From contig NW_027473340.1 in assembly GCF_050947335.1 (NCBI RefSeq), forward strand, positions 1,054,001 to 1,118,000: DNA of 64,000 nucleotides, in the 5' to 3' direction. The notes below the pieces were generated by a model that saw only the letters and a program-made list of their open reading frames with translations, was not told where the DNA came from and did no database searches. The stretch's first letter is position 1. The number at the start of each line of letters is the position of its first letter. Below are positions 1 through 13,941 of the stretch, piece by piece. The DNA is from Megachile rotundata. Its lineage: Eukaryota > Arthropoda > Insecta > Hymenoptera > Megachilidae. Both the position numbers and the translations under genes were made by a program.

Positions 1-82
1 ACAATCACAATCATACAATCGCAATCATACAATCACAATCATACAATCACAATCATAGAATCATAATCATACAATTACAATC

Positions 83-95
83 ATACATCACAATC
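83..95 (+). repeat. Representative 13-bp phase-shifting unit ATACATCACAATC
   Basis: This unit lacks one A of the consensus and so moves the 14-bp register by one base. It is almost always the third element of a fixed order: a CATAATC unit, then ATACAATTACAATC, then ATACATCACAATC, usually followed by an ATACAATCGC unit two units later. It recurs many times through the window. It accounts for spacings such as 153, 167 and 405 bp between landmarks, each one base short of a multiple of 14. It also switches the reading register of the translated cycle without introducing a stop. Confidence 0.88.
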
Positions 96-279
96 ATACA
101 ATCACAATCATACAATCGCAATCATACAATCACAATCATACAATCACAATCATACAATCATAATCATACAATTACAATCATACATCACAATCATACAATC
201 ACAATCATACAATCACAATCATGCAATCACAATCATACAATCAGAATCATACAATCACAATCATTCAATAACAATCATA

Positions 280-460
280 CATTCAAAATCATGCAATCAC
301 AATCATACAATCACAATCATGCAATCACAATCATACAATCAGAATCATACAATCACAATCATTCAATAACAATCGTACAATCACAATCGTACAATCACAA
401 TCGCACAACCACAATCAGACAATCACACTCATACAATCACAATCATACAATCACAATCAT
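280..460 (+). repeat. Representative B-type head cassette (ATG-bearing)
   Basis: This is the most divergent and most recognisable cassette. CATTCAAAATCATGC is followed by a second CATGC unit, a CAGAATC unit, CATTCAATAAC, then CGTAC, CGCACAACC, CAGAC and CACTCAT variants. It is immediately preceded by a partial copy of itself (CATGC, CAGAATC, CATTCAATAAC). Other B-type copies start at 6614, 10817, 14221, 26058, 32244, 35204, 38525, 39069, 40033, 40907, 44369, 47174, 47732, 49032, 49576, 52201, 55689, 58050, 61538 and 63968. Copies at 38525, 40033, 47174 and 49032 lack the downstream CGTAC/CGCACAACC part. The copy at 40907 has A-type upstream context. Nearly all ATG triplets in the window come from head cassettes. 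Confidence 0.9.
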
Positions 461-1766
461 ACAATCACAATCATACCATCACAATCATACTTTCACAATC
501 ATACAATCACAATCATACAATCACAATCATACAATCACAGTCATACAATCACAATCATACAATCACAATCATACTATCACAATCATACAATCACAATCAT
601 ACAATCACAATCATACAATCACAATCATGCAATCACAATCATACAATCATATTCATACAATCACAATCATACAATCACAATCGTACATTCACAATCGTAC
701 AATCACAATCGCACAACCACAATCAGACAATCACACTCATACAATCACAATCATACAATCACAATCATACAATCACAATCATACAATCACAATCATACAA
801 TCACAATCATACAATCACAATCATACTATCACAATCGTACAATCACAATCGTACAATCACAATCGCACAACCACAATCAGACAATCACAATTATACAATC
901 ACAATCATACAATCACAATCATACAATCACAATCATACAATCACAATCATACAATCACAATCATACAATCACAATCATACAATCACAATCATACTTTCAC
1001 AATCATACTATCACAATCATACAATCACAATCATACAATCACAGTCATACAATCACAATCATACAATCACAATCATACTATCACAATCATACAATCACAA
1101 TCATACAATCACAATCATACAATCACACTCATACAATCACAATCATACAATCTCAATCATACAATCTCAATCATACAATCACAATCATACAATCATAATC
1201 ATACAATTACAATCATACATCACAATCATACAATCACAATCATACAATCGCAATCATACAATCACAATCATACGATCGCAATCATACAACTACAATCTCC
1301 CTAATACAATCTCCCAAATACAATCTCCCAAATACAATCATACAATCACAATCATACAATCACAATCTTACATTCATACATCACAATCATACAATCACAA
1401 TCATACAATCGCAATCATACTACCACAATCATACAATCGCAATCATACAATTACAATCTCCCAAATACAATCTCCCAAATACAATCTCCCAAATACAATC
1501 ATACAATCACAATCATACAATCACAATCATACAATCACAATCATACAATCACAATCATACAATCACAATCATACAATCACAATCATACTATCACAATCAT
1601 ACAATCACAATCATACAATCACAATCATACAATCACAATCATACAATCACAATCATACTATCACAATCATACAATCACAATCATACAATCACAATCATAC
1701 AATCGCAATCATACAATCGCAATCATACAATCACAATCATACAATCGCAATCATACAATTACAATC

Positions 1767-1822
1767 TCCCAAATACAATCTCCCAAATACAATCTCCCAA
1801 ATACAATCTCCCAAATACAATC
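1767..1822 (+). repeat. Representative TCCC sub-type run (TCCCAAATACAATC x4)
   Basis: Four consecutive copies of TCCCAAATACAATC, still 14 bp and alignable to the consensus with five substitutions (positions 1, 2, 3, 7 and 8). The run follows a leader of CGCAATC and ATACAATTACAATC units. About 84 such clusters of 2-6 units occur. Starts of the larger ones include 2061, 3680, 4001, 7951, 9892, 15708, 16002, 17174, 17621, 17942, 18305, 18599, 19771, 20218, 20539, 20902, 23234, 25133, 26543, 26864, 27227, 29559, 31458, 43388 and 43723. Runs of 2-3 units are found elsewhere, including 1298, 5314, 8426, 11288, 12559, 32729, 51291, 53635, 59498, 61969 and 63030. Confidence 0.93.
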
Positions 1823-1951
1823 ATACAATCACAATCATACAATCACAATCATACAATCACAATCATACAATCACAATCATACTATCACAATCATACAATC
1901 ACAATCATACAATCACAATCATACAATCACAATCATACAAGCACAATCATA

Positions 1952-2120
1952 CATTCAAAAACATGCAATCACAATCATACAATCACAATCATGCAATCAC
2001 AATCATACAATCAGAATCATACTATCACAATCATACAATCACAATCATACAATTACAATCTCCCAAATACAATCTCCCAAATACAATCTCCCAAATACAA
2101 TCTCCCAAATACAATCATAC
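1952..2120 (+). repeat. Representative A-type head cassette followed by a TCCC run
   Basis: An ATACAAGCACAATC unit precedes CATTCAAAAACATGC, then a second CATGC unit and a CAGAATC unit. In this copy the cassette goes directly to ACTATC and a TCCC run of four units at 2061. Other A-type heads start at 5456, 8136, 10384, 15893, 18490, 22679, 23391, 25611, 29004, 29716, 31936, 41647, 43922, 51754, 57603 and 63521. A variant with CTTTCAAAAACATGC starts at 13148, 54238 and 60073. Where the order A then B occurs with both intact, the spacing is 447 bp in most cases: 25611/26058, 43922/44369, 51754/52201, 57603/58050 and 63521/63968. Confidence 0.9.
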
Positions 2121-3679
2121 AATCACAATCATACAATCACAATCATACAATCACACTCATACAATCACAATCATACAATCTCAATCATACAATCTCAATC
2201 ATACAATCACAATCATACAATCATAATCATACAATTACAATCATACATCACAATCATACAATCACAATCATACAATCGCAATCATACAATCACAATCATA
2301 CAATCGCAATCATACAATTACAATCATACAATCACAATCATACAATCACAATCATGCAATCACAATCATACAATCAGAATCATACAATCACAATCATTCA
2401 ATAACAATCGTACAATCACAATCGCACAATCACAATCGCACAACCACAATCAGACAATCACACTCATACAATCACAACCATACAATCACAATCATACAAT
2501 CACAATCATACCATCACAATCATACTTTCACAATCATACAATCACAATCATACAATCACAATCATACAATCACAATCATACCATCACAGTCATACAATCA
2601 CAATCATACAATCACAATCATACTATCACAATCATACAATCACAATCATACAATCACAATCATACAATCACAATCATACAATCATAATCATACAATCACA
2701 ATCATACAATCACAATCATACAATCAATATCATACAATCACAATCATACAATCGCAAGCATACAATCACAATCATACAATCTCAATCATACAATCACAAT
2801 CATACAATCATAATCATACAAATAGAATCATACATCACAATCATACAATCACAATCATACAATCGCAATCATACAATCACAATCATACTTTCACAATCAT
2901 ACAATCACAATCATACAATCACACTCATACAATCACAATCATACAATCACAATCATACAATCACAATCATACAATCACAATCATACAATCGCAATCATAC
3001 AATCACTATCATACAATCTCAATCATACAATCACAATCATACAATCATAATCATACAATTACAATCATACATCACAATCATACAATCACAATCATACAAT
3101 CGCAATCATACAATCACAATCATACAATCACAATCATACAATCATAATCACACAATTACAATCATACATCACAATCATACAATCACAATCATACAATCGC
3201 AATCATACAATCACAATCATACAATCGCAATCATACAATTACAATCTCCCAAATACAATCTCCCAAATACAATCTCCCAAATACAATCATACAATCACAA
3301 TCCTACAATCACAATCATACTTTCACAATCATACTATCACAATCATACAATCACAATCATACAATCACAGTCATACAATCACAATCATACAATCACAATC
3401 ATACTATCACAATCATACAATCAGAATCATACAATCACAATCATACAATCACACTCATACAATCACAATCATACAATCACAATCAAAGAATCACAATCAT
3501 ACAATCACAATCATACAATCGCAAGCATACAATCACAATCATACAATCTCAATCATACAATCACAATCATACAATCATAATCATACAATTACAATCATAT
3601 ATCACAATCATACAATCACAATCATACAATCGCAATCATACAATCACAATCATACAATCGCAATCATACAATTACAATC

Positions 3680-4070
3680 TCCCAAATACAATCTCCCAAA
3701 TACAATCTCCCAAATACAATCTCCCAAATACAATCATACAATCACAATCAAAGAATCACAATCATACAATCACAATCATACAATCGCAATCATACAATCA
3801 CAATCATACAATCGCAATCATACAATTACAATCTGCCAAATACAATCTCCCACATACAATCATACAATCACAATCATACAATCACAATCATACAATCATA
3901 ATCATACAATTACAATCATACATCACAGTCATACAATCACAATCATACAATCGCAATCATACAATCACAATCATACAATCGCAATCATACAATTGCAATC
4001 TCCCAAATACAATCTCCCAAATACAATCTCCCAAATACAATCTCCCAAATACAATCTCCCAAATACAATC
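3680..4070 (+). repeat. TCCC x4 - TGCC/TCCCAC - TCCC x5 triplet cassette
   Basis: A TCCC run of four units (3680) is followed 154 bp later by a two-unit pair, TGCCAAATACAATC then TCCCACATACAATC (3834), and 167 bp after that by a TCCC run of five (4001). An AAAGAATCAC unit lies between the first two elements. The same 154-bp first spacing is seen at 9892/10046, 17621/17775, 20218/20372, 20902/21056, 25133/25287, 26543/26697, 27227/27381, 31458/31612 and 43388/43542. The exception is 34489/34629 (140 bp, first run one unit shorter). 154 is 11 units; 167 is 11 units plus one 13-bp unit. Confidence 0.9.
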
Positions 4071-5455
4071 ATACAATCACAATCATACAATCACAATCAT
4101 ACAATCACAATCATACAATCACAATCATACTATCACAATCATACAATCACAATCATACAATCACAATCATACAATCACAATCATACAATCAATATCATAC
4201 AATCACAATCATACAATCGCAAGCATACAATCACAATCATACAATCTCAATCATACAATCACAATCATACAATCATAATCATACAAATAGAATCATACAT
4301 CACAATCATACAATCACAATCATACAATCGCAATCATACAATCAATATCATACAATCACAATCATACAATCGCAAGCATACAATCACAATCATACAATCT
4401 CAATCATACAATCACAATCATACAATCATAATCATACAAATAGAATCATACATCACAATCATACAATCACAATCATACAATCGCAATCATACAATCACAA
4501 TCATACTTTCACAATCATACAATCACAATCATACAATCACAATCATACAATCACACTCATACAATCACAATCATACAATCACAATCATACAATCACAATT
4601 ATACAATCACAATCATACAATCACAATCATACAATCACAATCATACAATCACAATCATACAATCACAATCATACAATCACAATCATACAATCACAATCAT
4701 ACTTTCACAATCATACTATCACAATCATACAATCACAATCATACAATCACAGTCATACAATCACAATCATACCATCACAATCATACTATCACAATCATAC
4801 AATCACAATCATACAATCACAATCATACAATCACACTCATACAATCACAATCATACAATCTCAATCATACAATCTCAATCATACAATCACAATCATACAA
4901 TCATAATCATACAATTACAATCATACTTTCACAATCATACTATCACAATCATACAATCACAATCATACAATCACAGTCATACAATCACAATCATACAATC
5001 ACAATCATACTATCACAATCATACAATCAGAATCATACAATCACAATCATACAATCACACTCATACAATCACAATCATACAATCACAATCATACAATCAC
5101 AATCATACAATCACAATCAAAGAATCACAATCATACAATCACAATCATACAATCGCAAGCATACAATCACAATCATACAATCTCAATCATACAATCACAA
5201 TCATACAATCATAATCATACAATTACAATCATACATCACAATCATACAATCACAATCATACAATCGCAATCATACAATCACAATCATACAATCGCAATCA
5301 TACAATTACAATCTCCCAAATACAATCTCCCACATACAATCATACAATCACAATCATACAATCACAATCATACAATCATAATCATACAATTACAATCATA
5401 CATCACAATCATACAATCACAATCATACTATCACAATCATACAAGCACAATCATA
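4071..5455 (+). repeat. Array segment with AATATC/GCAAGC/AAATAGAATC doublet
   Basis: Two successive cassettes with the order AATATC, GCAAGC, CATAATC, AAATAGAATC and the 13-bp unit have their AATATC marks at 4191 and 4344, 153 bp apart. The same doublet with the same spacing lies at 21218/21371 and 27543/27696. ATACTTTCAC, ACTATC, CAGTC and CACTC variants follow, then a TCCC pair at 5314 with TCCCACATAC as second unit. The segment corresponds to about 21.1-22.68 kb, which carries an extra internal duplication of roughly 0.2-0.3 kb around 22.02-22.26 kb. No gene is present. Confidence 0.82.
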
Positions 5456-8135
5456 CATTCAAAAACATGCAATCACAATCATACAATCACAATCATGCAA
5501 TCACAATCATACAATCAGAATCATACAATCACAATTATTCAATAACAATCGTACAATCACAATCGCACAATCACAATCGCACAACCACAATCAGACAATC
5601 ACACTCATACAATCACAACCATACAATCACAATCATACAATCACAATCATACCATCACAATCATACTTTCACAATCATACAATCACAATCATACAATCAC
5701 AATCATACAATCACAATCATACAATCACAGTCATACAATCACACTCATACAATCACAATCATACAATCACAATCATACAATCACAATCATACAATCATAA
5801 TCATACAAATAGAATCATACATCAGAATCATACAATCACAATCCTACAATCGCAATCATACAATCACAATCATACTTTCACAACCATACAATCACAATCA
5901 TACAATCACAATCATACAATCACACTCATACAATCACAATCATACAATCACAATCATACAATCACAATCATACAATCAAAACCATACAATCACAATCATA
6001 CAATCACAATCATACCATCACAATCATACTTTCACAATCATACAATCACAATCATATAATCACAATCATACAATCACAGTCATACAATCACAATCATACA
6101 ATCACAATCATACTATCACAATCATACAATCACAATCATACAATCACAATCATACAATCACAATCATACAATCATGATCATACAATCACAATCATACAAT
6201 CACAATCATACAATCAATATCATACAATCACAATCATACAATCGCAAGCATACACTCACAATCATACAATCTCAATCATACAATCACAATCATACAATCA
6301 TAATCATACAAATAGAATCATACATCACAATCATACAATCACAATCATACAATCACAATCATACAATCACAATCATACAATCACAATCATACAATCACAA
6401 TCATACAATTACAATCATACATCACAATCATACAATCACAATCATACAATCGCAATCATACAATCACAATCATACAATCACAATCATACAATCATAATCA
6501 TACAATTACAATCATACATCACAATCATACAATCACAATCATACAATCACAATCATGCAATCACAATCATACAATCAGAATCATACAATCACAATCATTC
6601 AATAACAATCATACATTCAAAATCATGCAATCACAATCATACAATCACAATCATGCAATCACAATCATACAATCAGAATCATACAATCACAATCATTCAA
6701 TAACAATCGTACAATCACAATCGTACAATCACAATCGCACAACCACAATCAGACAATCACACTCATACAATCACAATCATACAATCACAATCATACAATC
6801 ACAATCATACCATCACAATCATACAATCACAATCATAGAATCACAATCATACTATCACAATCGTACAATCACAATCGTACAATCACAATCGCACAACCAC
6901 AATCAGACAATCACAATCATACAATCACAATCATACAATCACAATCATACAATCACAATCATACAATCACAATCATACAATCACAATCATACAATCACAA
7001 TCATACAATCACAATCATACAATCACAATCATACAATGACAATCATACAATCACAATCATACTTTCACAATCATACTATCACAATCATACAATCACAATC
7101 ATACAATCACAGTCGTACAATCACAATCATACAATCACAATCATACTATCACAATCATACAATCACAATCATACAATCACAATCATACAATCACACTCAT
7201 ACAATCACAATCATACAATCACAATCATACAATCATAATCATACAATTACAATCATTCATCACAATCATACAATCACAATCCTACAATCACAATCATGCA
7301 ATCACAATCATACAATCAGAATCATACAATCACAATCATTCAATAACAATCATACAATCACAATCATACAATCGCAATCATACAATCACTATCATACAAT
7401 CTCAATCATACAATCACAATCATACAATCATAATCATACAATTACAATCATACATCACAATCACACAATCACAATCATACAATCGCAATCATACAATCAC
7501 AATCATACAATCACAATCATACAATCATAATCACACAATTACAATCATACATCACAATCATACAATCACAATCATACAATCGCAATCATACAATCACAAT
7601 CATACAATCGCAATCATACAATTACAATCTCCCAAATACAATCTCCCAAATACAATCATACAATCACAATCATACAATCACAATCATACAATCACAATCA
7701 TACAATCACAATCATACAATCACAATCATACAATCACAATCATACAATCACAATCCTACAATCACAATCATACAATCACAATCATACAATCACAATCATA
7801 CAATCACAATCATACAATCACAATCATACTATCACAATCATACAATCACAATCATACAATCACAATCATACATCACAATCATACAATCACAATCATACAA
7901 TCGCAATCATACAATCACAATCATACAATCGCAATCATACAATTACAATCTCCCAAATACAATCTCCCAAATACAATCTCCCAAATACAATCTCCCAAAT
8001 ACAATCATACAATCACAATCATACAATCACAATCATACAATCACAATCATACAATCACAATCATACTATCACAATCATACAATCACAATCATACAATCAC
8101 AATCATACAATCACAATCATACAAGCACAATCATA
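5456..8135 (+). repeat. Array segment between A heads at 5456 and 8136
   Basis: It opens with an A-type head and contains a B-type head at 6614, an AATATC cassette near 6.21 kb with a CACTC change after GCAAGC, and TCCC runs of 2 (7630) and 4 (7951). A unique CATGATCAT palindrome at about 6173-6181 arises from a single change in a CATAATC unit. From about 7.6 kb onward it is collinear with 22.9-23.4 kb and 29.2-29.7 kb, including a shared ATCCTAC variant. No gene is present. Confidence 0.82.
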
Positions 8136-10383
8136 CATTCAAAAACATGCAATCACAATCATACAATCACAATCATGCAATCACAATCATACAATCAGAA
8201 TCATACTATCACAATCATACAATCACAATCATACAATCACAATCATACAATCACACTCATACAATCACAATCATACAATCTCAATCATACAATCTCAATC
8301 ATACAATCACAATCATACAATCATAATCATACAATTACAATCATACATCACAAACATACAATCACAATCATACAATCGCAATCATACAATCACAATCATA
8401 CAATCGCAATCATACAATTACAATCTCCCAAATACAATCTCCCAAATACAATCTCCCAAATACAATCATACAATCACAATCATACAATCACAATCATACA
8501 ATCACAATCATACAATCACAATCATACAATCACAATCATACAATCACAATCATACAATCACAATCATACAATCACAATCATGCAATCACAATCATACAAT
8601 CAGAATCATACAATCACAATCATTCAATAACAATCGTACAATCACAATCGCACAATCACAATCGCACAACCACAATCAGACAATCACACTCATACAATCA
8701 CAACCATACAATCACAATCATACAATCACAATCATACCATCACAATCATACTTTCACAATCATACAATCACAATCATACAATCACAATCATACAATCACA
8801 ATCATACCATCACAGTCATACAATCACAATCATACAATCACAATCATACTATCACAATCATACAATCACAATCATACAATCACAATCATACAATCACAAT
8901 CATACAATCATAATCATACAATCACAATCATGCAATCACAATCATACAATCAATATCATACAATCACAATCATACAATCGCAAGCATACAATCACAATCA
9001 TACAATCTCAATCATACAATCACAATCATACAATCATAATCATACAAATAGAATCATACATCACAATCATACAATCACAATCATACAATCGCAATCATAC
9101 AATCACAATCATACTTTCACAATCATACAATCACAATCATACAATCACACTCATACAATCACAATCATACAATCACAATCATACAATCACAATCATACAA
9201 TCGCAATCATACAATCACTATCATACAATCTCAATCATACAATCACAATCATACAATCATAATCATACAATTACAATCATACATCACAATCATACAATCA
9301 CAATCATACAATCGCAATCATACAATCACAATCATACAATCACAATCATACAATCATAATCACACAATTACAATCATACATCACAATCATACAATCACAA
9401 TCATACAATCGCAATCATACAATCACAATCATACAATCGCAATCATACAATTACAATCTCCCAAATACAATCTCCCAAATACAATCTCCCAAATACAATC
9501 ATACAATCACAATCGTACAATCACAATCATACTTTCACAATCATACTATCACAATCATACAATCACAATCATACAATCACAGTCATACAATCACAATCAT
9601 ACAATCACAATCATACTATCACAATCATACAATCAGAATCATACAATCACAATCATACAATCACACTCATACAATCACAATCATACAATCACAATCAAAG
9701 AATCACAATCATACAATCACAATCATACAATCGCAAGCATACAATCACAATCATACAATCTCAATCATACAATCACAATCATACAATCATAATCATACAA
9801 TTACAATCATACATCACAATCATACAATCACAATCATACAATCGCAATCATACAATCACAATCATACAATCGCAATCATACAATTACAATCTCCCAAATA
9901 CAATCTCCCAAATACAATCTCCCAAATACAATCTCCCAAATACAATCATACAATCACAATCAAAGAATCACAATCATACAATCACAATCATACAATCGCA
10001 ATCATACAATCACAATCATACAATCGCAATCATACAATTACAATCTGCTAAATACAATCTCCCACATACAATCATACAATCACAATCATACAATCACAAT
10101 CATACAATCATAATCATACAATTACAATCATACATCACAATCATACAATCACAATCATACAATCGCAATCATACAATCACAATCATACAATCGCAATCAT
10201 ACAATTACAATCTCCCAAATACAATCTCCCAAATACAATCATACAATCACAATCATACAATCACAATCATACAATCACAATCATACAATCACAATCATAC
10301 AATCACAATCATACTATCACAATCAAACAATCACAATCATACAATCACAATCATACAATCACAATCATACAAGCACAATCATA
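8136..10383 (+). repeat. 2,248-bp HOR segment, counterpart of 23391-25610 and 29716-31935
   Basis: The distance between successive A heads is 2,248 bp here and 2,220 bp at both 23391-25611 and 29716-31936, so the copies differ in total by two 14-bp units. Order of landmarks: A head, TCCC x3 (8426), CGTAC/CGCACAACC block near 8.62 kb, AATATC cassette near 8.95 kb, TCCC x3 (9459), then the TCCC x4 - TGCT - TCCC x2 triplet (9892, 10046, 10213). In this copy the TGCC unit reads TGCTAAATAC. No gene is present. Confidence 0.86.
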
Positions 10384-13147
10384 CATTCAAAAACATGCAA
10401 TCACAATCATACAATCACAATCATGCAATCACAATCATACAATCAGAATCATACAATCACAATTATTCAATAACAATCGTACAATCACAATCGCACAATC
10501 ACAATCGCACAACCACAATCAGACAATAACACTCATACAATCACAACCATACAATCACAATCATACAATCACAATCATACCATCACAATCATACTTTCAC
10601 AATCATACAATCACAATCATACAATCACAATCATACAATCACTATCATACAATCTCAATCATACAATCACAATCATACAATCATAATCATACAATTACAA
10701 TCATACATCACAATCATACAATCACAATCATACAATCACAATCCTACAATCACAATCATGCAATCACAATCATACAATCAGAATCATACAATCACAATCA
10801 TTCAATAACAATCATACATTCAAAATCATGCAATCACAATCATACAATCACAATCATGCACTCACAATCATACAATCAGAATCATACAATCACAATCATT
10901 CAATAACAATCGTACAATCACAATCGTATAATCACAATCGCACAACCACAATCAGACAATAACACTCATACAATCACAATCATACAATCACAATCATACA
11001 ATCACAATCATACAATCGCAAACATACAATCACTATCATACAATCTCAATCATACAATCACAATCATACAATCATAATCATACAATTACAATCATACATC
11101 ACAATCATACAATCACAATCATACAATCGCAATCATACAATCACAATCATACAATCACAATCATACAATCATAATCACACAATTACAATCATACATCACA
11201 ATCATACAATCACAATCATACAATCACAATCATACAATCGCAATCATACAATCACAATCATACAATCGCAATCATACAATTACAATCTCCCAAATACAAT
11301 CTCCCAAATACAATCTCCCAAATACAATCATACAATCACATTCATACAATCACAATCATACTTTCGCAATCATACTATCACAATCATACAATCACAATCA
11401 TACAATCACAGTCATACAATCACAATCATACAATCACAATCATACTATCACAATCATACAATCACAATCATACAATCACAATCATACCATCACAATCATA
11501 CAATCACAATCATACAAAGGCAAGCATACAATCACAATCATACAATCTCAACCATACAATCACAATCATACAATCACAATCATGCAATCACAATCATACA
11601 ATCACAATCATACAATCACAATCATACAATCACAATCATACAATCACAATCATACAATCACAATCATGCAATCACAATCATACAATCAGAATCATACAAT
11701 CACAATCATTCAATAACAATCGTACAATCACAATCGCACAATCACAATCGCACAACCACAATCAGACAATCACACTCATACAATCACAACCATACAATCA
11801 CAATCATACAATCACAGTCATACCATCACAACCATACTTTCACAATCATACAATCACAATCATACAATCACAATCATACAATCACAATCATACAATCACA
11901 GTCATACAATCACAATCATACAATCACAATCATACTATCACAATCATACAATCACAACCATACAATCACAATCATACAATCACAATCATACAATCATAAT
12001 CATACAATCACAATCATGCAATCACAATCATACAATCAATATCATACAATCACAATCATACAATCGCAAGCATACAATCACAATCATACAATCTCAATCA
12101 TACAATCACAATCATACAATCATAATCATACAAATAGAATCATACATCACAATCATACAATCACAATCATACAATCGCAATCATACAATCACAATCATAC
12201 TTTCACAATCATACAATCACAATCATACAATCACAATCATACAATCACACTCATACAATCACAATCATACAATCACAATCATACAATCACAATCATACAA
12301 TCGCAATCATACAATCACTATCATACAATCTCAATCATACAATCACAATCATACAATCATAATCATACAATTACAATCATACATCACAATCATACAATCA
12401 CAATCATACAATCGCAATCATACAATCACAATCATACAATCACAATCATACAATCATAATCACACAATTACAATCATACATCACAATCATACAATCACAA
12501 TCATACAATCGCAATCATACAATCACAATCATACAATCGCAATCATACAATTACAATCTCCCAAATACAATCTCCCAAATACAATCTCCCAAATACAATC
12601 ATACAATCACAATCATACAATCACAATCATACTTTCACAATCATACTATCACAATCATACAATCACAATCATACAATCACAGACATACAATCACAATCAT
12701 ACAATCACAATCATACTATCACAATCATACAATCAGAATCATACAATCACAATCATACAATCACACTCATACAATCACAATCATACAATCACAATCATAC
12801 AATCACAATCAAAGAATCACAATCATACAATCACAATCATACAATCGCAAGCATACAATCACAATCATACAATCTCAATCATACAATCACAATCATACAA
12901 TCATAATCATACAATTACAATCATACATCACAATCATACAATCACAATCATACAATCGCAATCATACAATCACAATCATACAATCGCAATCATACAATTA
13001 CAATCTCCCAAATACAATCTCCCACATACAATCATACAATCACAATCATACAATCACAATCATACAATCATAATCATACAATTACAATCATACATCACAA
13101 TCATACAATCACAATCATACTATCACAATCATACAAGCACAATCATA
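10384..13147 (+). repeat. Array segment with A then B heads and AAAGGCAAGC variant
   Basis: A head at 10384, B head at 10817 (spacing 433, one unit shorter than the usual 447), TCCC x3 at 11288, an ATACTTTCGC unit just after it, and the rare ACAAAGGCAAGC unit at about 11516. The last two recur at 32.8 and 32.96 kb, 35.77 and 35.93 kb, and 44.93 and 45.08 kb, so this is the simple counterpart of those expanded regions. TCCC x3 at 12559 and a TCCC pair at 13006 close the segment. No gene is present. Confidence 0.84.
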
Positions 13148-13941
13148 CTTTCAAAAACATGCAATCACAATCATACAATCACAATCATGCAATCACAATC
13201 ATACAATCAGAATCATACAATCACAATTATTCAATAACAATCGTACAATCACAATCGCACAATCACAATCGCACAACCACAATCAGACAATCACACTCAT
13301 ACAATCACAACCATACAATCACAATCATACAATCACAATCATACCATCACAATCATACTTTCACAATCATACAATCACAATCATACAATCACAATCATAC
13401 AATCACAGTCATACAATCACACTCATACAATCACAATCATACAATCACAATCATACAATCACAATCATACAATCGCAATCATACAATCACAATCATACAA
13501 TCTCAATCATACAATCACAATCATACAATCACAATCATACAATCATAATCATACAATCACAATCATACAATCACAATCATACAATCAATATCATACAATC
13601 ACAATCATACAATCGCAAGCATACAATCACAATCATACAATCTCAATCATACAATCACAATCATACAATCATAATCATACAAATAGAATCATACATCAGA
13701 ATCATACAATCACAATCATACAATCGCAATCATACAATCACAATCATACTTTCACAATCATACAATCACAATCATACAATCTCAATCATACAATCACAAT
13801 CATACAATCATAATCATACAAATAGAATCATACATCACAATCATACAATCACAATCATACAATCACAATCATACAATCACAATCATACAATCACAATCAT
13901 ACAATCACAATCATACAATTACAATCATACATCACAATCAT
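13148..13941 (+). repeat. Array segment starting with CTTTCAAAAACATGC head
   Basis: This is the first of three heads in which CATTC is replaced by CTTTC; the others are at 54238 and 60073. It is followed by the CGTAC/CGCACAACC block, an AATATC cassette near 13.58 kb and two AAATAGAATC units. It ends where the sequence becomes the second copy of window positions 1 onward. No gene is present. Confidence 0.82.

Larger units (their letters stand above)
1..4070 (+). repeat. Array segment, first copy of a ~4.1-kb block repeated at 13942-18025
   Basis: Landmarks line up with those 13,941 bp downstream: the CATTCAAAATCATGC head at 280 versus 14221, the CATTCAAAAACATGC head at 1952 versus 15893, and TCCC runs at 1298, 1459, 1767, 2061, 3680 and 4001 versus 15239, 15400, 15708, 16002, 17621 and 17942. 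Differences are few. There is a C/T at 1423 versus 15364, one extra 14-bp unit near 2.95 kb, and a TCCC run of 3 units (3247) versus 4 (17174). The two copies part company at the TCCC run of 5 units (4001-4070) versus 6 units (17942-18025). The segment contains no gene. Confidence 0.9.

Noticed and set aside
6168..6184. CATGATCAT palindrome as a regulatory site
   Set aside because: It comes from a single substitution in a CATAATC unit and is not repeated in the parallel cassettes; most likely a private mutation.
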